The translations under genes were made by a program, and so were the position numbers. This document shows positions 59,540 through 64,000 of a stretch of 64,000 bases of DNA, in pieces. How positions within the stretch are numbered: position 1 is the first letter of the stretch; each line of letters opens with the position of its first letter. The stretch lies in assembly GCA_018401015.1 (NCBI GenBank), contig JAGYLP010000003.1, forward strand, positions 62,001-126,000, in the 5' to 3' direction. The notes below the pieces were generated by a model that searched no databases, had not been told where the DNA came from, and saw nothing but the letters and a program-made list of their open reading frames with translations. The DNA comes from Bacteroidales bacterium (GTDB lineage: Bacteria > Bacteroidota > Bacteroidia > Bacteroidales > M50B96).

Positions 59540-60402
59540 GATTTCAGGCTCATTAACAGATTGTATCGCAGGGGATTTAGTTCCGTGAGAGTAGCTGACA
59601 GCGTTCCTGTTTCAGGGTTAGGCCACCAGCTTACCGTATCGAAATAGGAATTGGCCCAGCTGGTCCAATCCGAGTAAGAGAAACCATTGCCACTATAAAG
59701 AAGATGAAACTTCTTAGCATCATCGGCATATACCGAACGTAGGGAAGCTAATTGATAAAGGCACTCGTCGAAGGTTTTGAATAACTGCGATTGAGCCAGT
59801 AGAAATTCGTTTCCGTGCCAGATAGCCAAATGAAAGACTCCCGATTGAATATCGAGAAAGAAATGATAGGAATCAGATTTTTTCGGATAGCGATTGGCCA
59901 GGCTAATAAGAGGGAAAAGAGCATGATAGAGCTTAGCACCAGGGAATTGATTCTGAAGCATTCGGTACAGACAGTCGCTCAAGGCAAACACTAGTTTTGC
60001 ATCCATATTTTGGAGCAAATTTTCCTCGACAAATCCATCGTTTAAATTGGGAAACTGCAACATAAAGAGTAATTCATGACCAGTGGGATTGGCGAGCGCT
60101 TGAGGAACGAGCATCACTTCGGGCTGATGAAAGAGTATTCGGATAGCGCGAAAATTTGTGTCGAACGGGAAGGTTGCGAGCAAGGCATCGTACAGAAACT
60201 GGCAATAATATTCATTGCTCAGTTGATGAGGGATATCGACCTTTTCTGGTAAGAGAATATCGTTCGCATACACCCATTTAGCCGCAATTGCATCGTAGAT
60301 AAAAAAAGAAAATCCATTCAGCCTTGCCTGAATGGATAATTCATAATTTTTTATCCGACTACTATCGTAACTCGAATCGACCAGCGGGAAAGGAGTCATC
60401 AT
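59527..60402 (-). CDS. DUF3822 protein (ASKHA-fold-like)
   Basis: This 291-aa protein opens with YELSIQARLNGFSFFIYDAIAAKWVYAND, and includes FPFDTNFRAIRILFHQPEVMLVPQALA and FFLDIQSGVFHLAIWHGNEFLLAQSQLFKT, the two-lobed pattern of DUF3822, which resembles the actin/Hsp70 fold. The rsmD neighbour is a frequent context in Bacteroidota. Function unknown. An alternative start is M2. Confidence 0.88.
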   Translation of the reverse strand: MMTPFPLVDSSYDSSRIKNYELSIQARLNGFSFFIYDAIAAKWVYANDILLPEKVDIPHQLSNEYYCQFLYDALLATFPFDTNFRAIRILFHQPEVMLVPQALANPTGHELLFMLQFPNLNDGFVEENLLQNMDAKLVFALSDCLYRMLQNQFPGAKLYHALFPLISLANRYPKKSDSYHFFLDIQSGVFHLAIWHGNEFLLAQSQLFKTFDECLYQLASLRSVYADDAKKFHLLYSGNGFSYSDWTSWANSYFDTVSWWPNPETGTLSATLTELNPLRYNLLMSLKSCEL

Positions 60403-60407
60403 GGGGC

Positions 60408-61118
60408 TTATTCCCAGTTTCCTGCATTATTATTGGTTTCGGTAAGGCTTCCAACCTTAAGGCCTTCGTATTGGTCGTTCAAACGACGTTGCTCGTTTAA
60501 GTTGATAATTAGCTGTTCATTCAAACCTTTTAGCCACCAATCGAAAGGAGCACGAGCTTCGAACACTTGTACTTTCACTTTGGAAGCGGTTTCGATAACG
60601 CCCCGCTCTAGTTCAAATTCCATTCCACCGGAGAATGGAACATATTTGAGAGAATCGATAGGAAAATTTTTGGGGAAGGCAGAGGCAAGAATTGGCTCCA
60701 AGATAGTATCGCGGATAATGATTCCTTCCTGAGCGGCTCTTTTTTCGGTATAACCTTTTTCCAGCAGACTATCCGGCACTGAGCCGATTGCGCGAACATT
60801 CGGCAGGCTGTCATTTTTCACCGAGGCAATCAGTGAATCTAAATGATCGGCATACACACCGTAAATTTTGATATAAGCTTCCTGCGCTGTACGAATATCG
60901 ATTAAGTTTTGCTTAACAACTTCGTAGCGTTTAGCTTTTTCCTTTTCAAACTGAATTGGTTCGTCGATTCCTTTGTAAATGTAGTAGGTAAGAGCAACGA
61001 TGGCGATGGGAAGAACCACATAAAGAATGGGTTTCAATGCAGGCACTTTCACTAAAAGCCAATAAACAAAAATCCCTAAAGCAATTGCCAAAACGGCGAT
61101 TAGAATGTAGACAGTCAT
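60408..61118 (-). CDS. Membrane-anchored protein with pseudopilin-like N-terminal region
   Basis: This 236-aa protein has two hydrophobic segments (VYILIAVLAIALGIFVYWLLV and ILYVVLPIAIVALTYYIYKGI), then EKAKRYEVVKQNLIDIRTAQEAYIKIYGVYADHLDSLI, the helix-turn seen at the start of type II secretion-type pseudopilins. The C-terminal half is beta-rich. No named family recognised. It is the first gene of the operon with DUF3822 (5-bp gap) and rsmD. A TAATTTTG -7 box lies at 61151-61144 (minus). Confidence 0.75.
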   Translation of the reverse strand: MTVYILIAVLAIALGIFVYWLLVKVPALKPILYVVLPIAIVALTYYIYKGIDEPIQFEKEKAKRYEVVKQNLIDIRTAQEAYIKIYGVYADHLDSLIASVKNDSLPNVRAIGSVPDSLLEKGYTEKRAAQEGIIIRDTILEPILASAFPKNFPIDSLKYVPFSGGMEFELERGVIETASKVKVQVFEARAPFDWWLKGLNEQLIINLNEQRRLNDQYEGLKVGSLTETNNNAGNWE

Positions 61119-61198
61119 TATCTAATTTTTTAATGATATTGGGCAAAATTAAACTTTTTTTGCAAGACTTTTGGAGCTTAAAATAATTATATAGCATA

Positions 61199-62620
61199 AT
61201 GTTAACATCTCTTTTTTCCGAAACCATTACCGGTTTTTTAGGCTTTACTCCTACCCCTTCCCAGCGCTACGCGATTGATCAGTTTAGTCGGTTTATGGTT
61301 GATTACAATCAGCATCAGGTATTGATTATCAATGGATATGCTGGTACCGGAAAAACCTCTCTCATCCATGCCTTTGTAAAAGCGCTGGCAAGCTACGAGA
61401 CGAATTCCGTGCTTATGGCTCCGACAGGTAGAGCAGCCAAGGTTTTGAGCAATATTGCTCAAAAACAAGCTTTTACCATTCACAAACAAATTTATAGGCA
61501 AAAAAACGCAGTGGATCAATCCAGTGGATTTGGGTTGAGTCAGAACCTGCACAAAAGCACGATCTTCATTGTAGACGAAGCCTCGATGATTTCGAATCAG
61601 TCGATGGAAGGAGGAATTTTTGGTTCGGGTCGATTGCTCGACGATTTAATCGAGTACACGTTCTCTGGCGAAAACAGCAAACTGATATTAGTTGGCGATT
61701 TAGCACAGCTGCCACCAGTGGGTGTAAATCAGAGTCCGGCGCTCGAACAAGAAGCCATTGAAGCGTATGGATTGCAATGCCAATACCTTACACTCACCGA
61801 TGTGGTCCGGCAAGGCGAAGGTTCGGGCATCCTCACAAATGCCACTTCCCTGCGCAATCTCCTTCGGGAAGGGAAAGCCGGCAGACCAACTTTTAAGATT
61901 GATGGCTTTAGGGATTTCATTCCGCTTTCGGGCGAAGATTTAATCGAAAGTATTTCCAGTTCATACGACCGGGAAGGAATGGAAGAAACGATGGTGGTTT
62001 GTCGGTCGAATAAACGAGCGAATCTGTATAATCAAGGTATTCGGAATCAGATTTTGTGGCGAGATTCGGAGCTATCGCCCGGCGATTTACTGCTAGTAGT
62101 GAAGAACAACTATTTCTGGTTACCCGAAGAGTATGCCTCCACCGGATTTATTGCCAACGGCGATATTTTGGAAGTAAAGCGCATTCGAGCTTATCAAGAT
62201 TTGTATGGATTACGATTCGCCGATGTGCTGGTGAGTATGCGCGATTACAGCGATTTGGAATTTGAAGCAAAAATCATGTTGAGCACCTTAACGCACGATG
62301 GGCCTTCTCTAAGCGAAAAAGAGAATCAATCTTTCTACGAACAGGTGTTGGAAGATTACGCCGACTTAGGAAGTAAAGCTCAGATTTACAAAGCTTTAAA
62401 ATCGGATCCCTATTTCAATGCACTACAAGTTAAATTTGCTTATGCGGTTACCTGCCATAAAGCGCAAGGTGGACAATGGAAGCATGTGTATGTCGATCAA
62501 GGGTTTATCGACGAAAGCCAAATGGACCGTGAATACCTTCGTTGGTTATACACTGCTGTAACACGAGGCAGAGAAAAGGTTTACCTGGTTAATTTCCCTT
62601 CGGCATATTTCCAATCTTAA
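61199..62620 (+). CDS. RecD-like superfamily 1 helicase (AAA_30/UvrD_C_2)
   Basis: This 473-aa protein has a Walker A GYAGTGKT (46-53), motif APTGRAAKVL, Walker B FIVDEASMI, GDLAQLPPVG and the C-terminal motif VTCHKAQGGQWKHVYVD followed by RWLYTAVTRGREKVYLV. It lacks the N-terminal domain of RecD2 and is a short stand-alone ATP-dependent DNA helicase of the RecD/TraA-type branch. It divides from the rsmD operon, with 80 bp between them. Confidence 0.93.
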   Translation: MLTSLFSETITGFLGFTPTPSQRYAIDQFSRFMVDYNQHQVLIINGYAGTGKTSLIHAFVKALASYETNSVLMAPTGRAAKVLSNIAQKQAFTIHKQIYRQKNAVDQSSGFGLSQNLHKSTIFIVDEASMISNQSMEGGIFGSGRLLDDLIEYTFSGENSKLILVGDLAQLPPVGVNQSPALEQEAIEAYGLQCQYLTLTDVVRQGEGSGILTNATSLRNLLREGKAGRPTFKIDGFRDFIPLSGEDLIESISSSYDREGMEETMVVCRSNKRANLYNQGIRNQILWRDSELSPGDLLLVVKNNYFWLPEEYASTGFIANGDILEVKRIRAYQDLYGLRFADVLVSMRDYSDLEFEAKIMLSTLTHDGPSLSEKENQSFYEQVLEDYADLGSKAQIYKALKSDPYFNALQVKFAYAVTCHKAQGGQWKHVYVDQGFIDESQMDREYLRWLYTAVTRGREKVYLVNFPSAYFQS

Positions 62621-62736
62621 TTTCGTAACCGACAACCATTTTAGGGGATGATTGTCTGTAATAGCGGGCAAAGAAAAAAAACCAAACGCGAGTCTTGTAA
62701 TTAGCTGCATTATTGGTCTGAAATCAATTAATAAAA

Positions 62737-62744
62737 TATATTTG
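62737..62744 (+). promoter_or_regulatory. Putative -7 box TATATTTG
   Basis: This matches TAnnTTTG and lies 32 bp before the start of the last gene. A -33 TTTG at the usual distance is missing. Confidence 0.4.
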
Positions 62745-62775
62745 CGTTTAAATAAACAAACACTTTATTATCCGT

Positions 62776-64000
62776 ATGAAAATGAAAAATTTACTCAGAA
62801 TCTCATGGTTATTGCTTCTCTTCGGATTATTCATCGGGAATAACTCTATGCAGGCTCAAACCTATAATTCTTGCAACTGCGCTTGCGATATAGGTTATAC
62901 CAATACAGGAAATAATCATACTTTCCTCGTTCAAAGTACCTCTATCATCACCCTGGATGGGAGTACGCTCGTTGGCGATGGTGTTACCACCGACGTTTAC
63001 ATTGCAGCCTATTTCGATTCGGCTGGAGTTATTCGCCCTACGGGTTATTCGCTTTGGTACGGTTCCAACATTGGTATTACCGTATGGGGGAATGATGGTT
63101 CTGGAATTGACAATGGTTTTGGACCCGGAGAAACCGTTTTTTGGAAAGTCAGTGTAGTAGATTTAACGACCAACACCTGCATGACCTACGATGCCGATGT
63201 AACTTATGGAACCATTCTTCCGAACCAAGGTAGCTTCGTAACCAATGGTTTATCGGCAATTGAAACCCTTACGGCTGTTAGCACCGTGGGAGTGGAGGCC
63301 GTTGCCTGGTTAGCTCCGCTCGATGGTTGTGGCTTAACCGATCAGGAAATTGTAACGGTTTCGTTCCGAAACGATACCTTGGGTGTTATCACGGAAGATA
63401 TTTACATCAGTTATTCCATCAATGGAGGGTTACCGGTTACCGAGACCTACAGTGGTGGAATTGATCCCGGCGACACCATCGAATATACTTTCCTTACACC
63501 TGCCGATTTATCGCTCATTGGAACCACCTATAATGTTTCCTTCAGCATTGAATTAGCCGATTCGCAAGAACCAGATACTACCGATAACTCCGGATCAACA
63601 AACGTTTCGAACATTGTCCCTCCAACAGTAAGTTTTGCCCTTCAAAATTCGGCCACTTATCCAACTTACCCGAATTTGTGCTATTACCCAAACATGGCTC
63701 CTCTGGTTTTAACAGGAACACCTTCTGGCGGAACCTTTTCGGGTGTTGGAGTTCAAGGAAATTACTTTTTCCCAACCATCGCCAAAAACATCTGTTCATC
63801 CTGCACCGATTTTGAAGTAACTTACAATTATTTCGACCCGATAACCGAATGTATTGGCACCTACACTGAAACGATTCAATTGAATACTGTTCCTGTTGCC
63901 AGCATTACCAATACTGATTTAGATTTGTGCGTTTTCGAAACCATTACCATCACTGGAACTCCAACCGGTGGAACCTTTAGCGGTGCTTCAGCAACTTATT
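62776..64000 (+). CDS. Long secreted protein, 3' end outside the window
   Basis: At least 408 residues are encoded with no stop before the window edge. The start ATG (62776; a second is at 62782) gives the signal peptide MKMKNLLRISWLLLLFGLFI ending near AQT. The mature part starts with a Cys-rich stretch (NSCNCACDIG). Ig-like domains follow (VTVSFRNDTLGVITEDIYISYSINGG). From about residue 310 a repeated unit appears: GTPSGGTFSGVGV (about 314-326) and GTPTGGTFSGASA (about 394-406), a motif common in very long Bacteroidota T9SS adhesins. A C-terminal sorting domain is expected beyond the edge. Confidence 0.82.
   Translation, partial: MKMKNLLRISWLLLLFGLFIGNNSMQAQTYNSCNCACDIGYTNTGNNHTFLVQSTSIITLDGSTLVGDGVTTDVYIAAYFDSAGVIRPTGYSLWYGSNIGITVWGNDGSGIDNGFGPGETVFWKVSVVDLTTNTCMTYDADVTYGTILPNQGSFVTNGLSAIETLTAVSTVGVEAVAWLAPLDGCGLTDQEIVTVSFRNDTLGVITEDIYISYSINGGLPVTETYSGGIDPGDTIEYTFLTPADLSLIGTTYNVSFSIELADSQEPDTTDNSGSTNVSNIVPPTVSFALQNSATYPTYPNLCYYPNMAPLVLTGTPSGGTFSGVGVQGNYFFPTIAKNICSSCTDFEVTYNYFDPITECIGTYTETIQLNTVPVASITNTDLDLCVFETITITGTPTGGTFSGASATY

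Noticed and set aside
1-64000. CRISPR array, prophage, integrase or IS element
   Set aside because: No regularly spaced direct repeats with unique spacers, no cas genes, and no transposase, integrase or phage structural gene were seen in any frame.

Overview
The window reads as one stretch of chromosome from a member of the Bacteroidota. The signs are three exported proteins of type IX secretion (T9SS) style (two with a C-terminal sorting domain, one cut by the window edge), many lipoproteins with short Cys lipoboxes, lineage-typical families (long NusB, DUF3276/PUR, DUF3127, DUF3822, DUF4294), and promoters of the TTTG-N18-20-TAnnTTTG type instead of TTGACA/TATAAT. A GldI-like lipoprotein, cbb3 oxidase, KDO synthesis and T9SS cargo suggest an aerobic or microaerobic, possibly gliding, Gram-negative organism. 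I cannot name a genus. Gene density is high. No IS element, prophage, integrase or CRISPR array was seen.

Layout. 0-6 kb: AlbA_2 protein, ndk, nrnA, a GldI-like FKBP lipoprotein, a C69 dipeptidase, yaaA and a DUF2179 membrane protein. 6-10 kb: a lipid-methyltransferase-like protein, a TMTC-like GT-C/TPR membrane protein and a DPM1-like GT2, which may form a polyprenyl-phosphate-sugar protein glycosylation unit. 10-12 kb: nusB, a PUR-family protein and an unknown. 12.4-25.5 kb: a cbb3 oxidase locus. SRAP, a HEAT-like protein and ccoI overlap as an operon. Two exported proteins then interrupt the locus before ccoS, a ccoN-ccoO fusion, a ccoQ-like gene, monoheme ccoP, ccoG, ccoH and a TauE/DsbD_2-type transporter. 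ccoG is broken by at least 14 reading-frame switches within about 1 kb. 25.5-31 kb: a small membrane protein, two overlapping exported proteins of unknown function, tRNA-Tyr and tRNA-Gly, an outer-membrane barrel and a small secreted protein. 31-39 kb: pfk, a four-module OB-like protein coupled to a hydrolase-dead RelA homologue, GNAT, two FKBP lipoproteins, DUF3127 and a cyclophilin. 39-47 kb: a tandem pair of acylphosphatase-like proteins, lgt, a large M4 metalloprotease, a ClC transporter, elbB and DUF4294. 47.8-53.3 kb: a small 2[4Fe-4S] ferredoxin, a lipoprotein with beta-helix-like features, purB, an outer-membrane protein and kdsA. 53.3-53.8 kb: a gene-free block of tandem and direct repeats. 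53.8-64 kb: a DnaQ/GIY-YIG fusion, a BASS transporter, ribBA, sixA, an ACT-like protein, a minus-strand operon (pseudopilin-like protein, DUF3822, rsmD), a RecD-like helicase and the start of a long secreted protein.

The most notable points are the shredded ccoG, which must be separated from a local consensus error, the foreign-looking exported pair inside the cco locus, the TMTC/DPM pair, the OB-repeat/RelA pair, the catalytically stripped tandem acylphosphatase folds with repeated sites upstream, and the 53.3-53.8 kb repeat block. No defence or mobile system was found. Functions are assigned from sequence recognition alone, without any database search.
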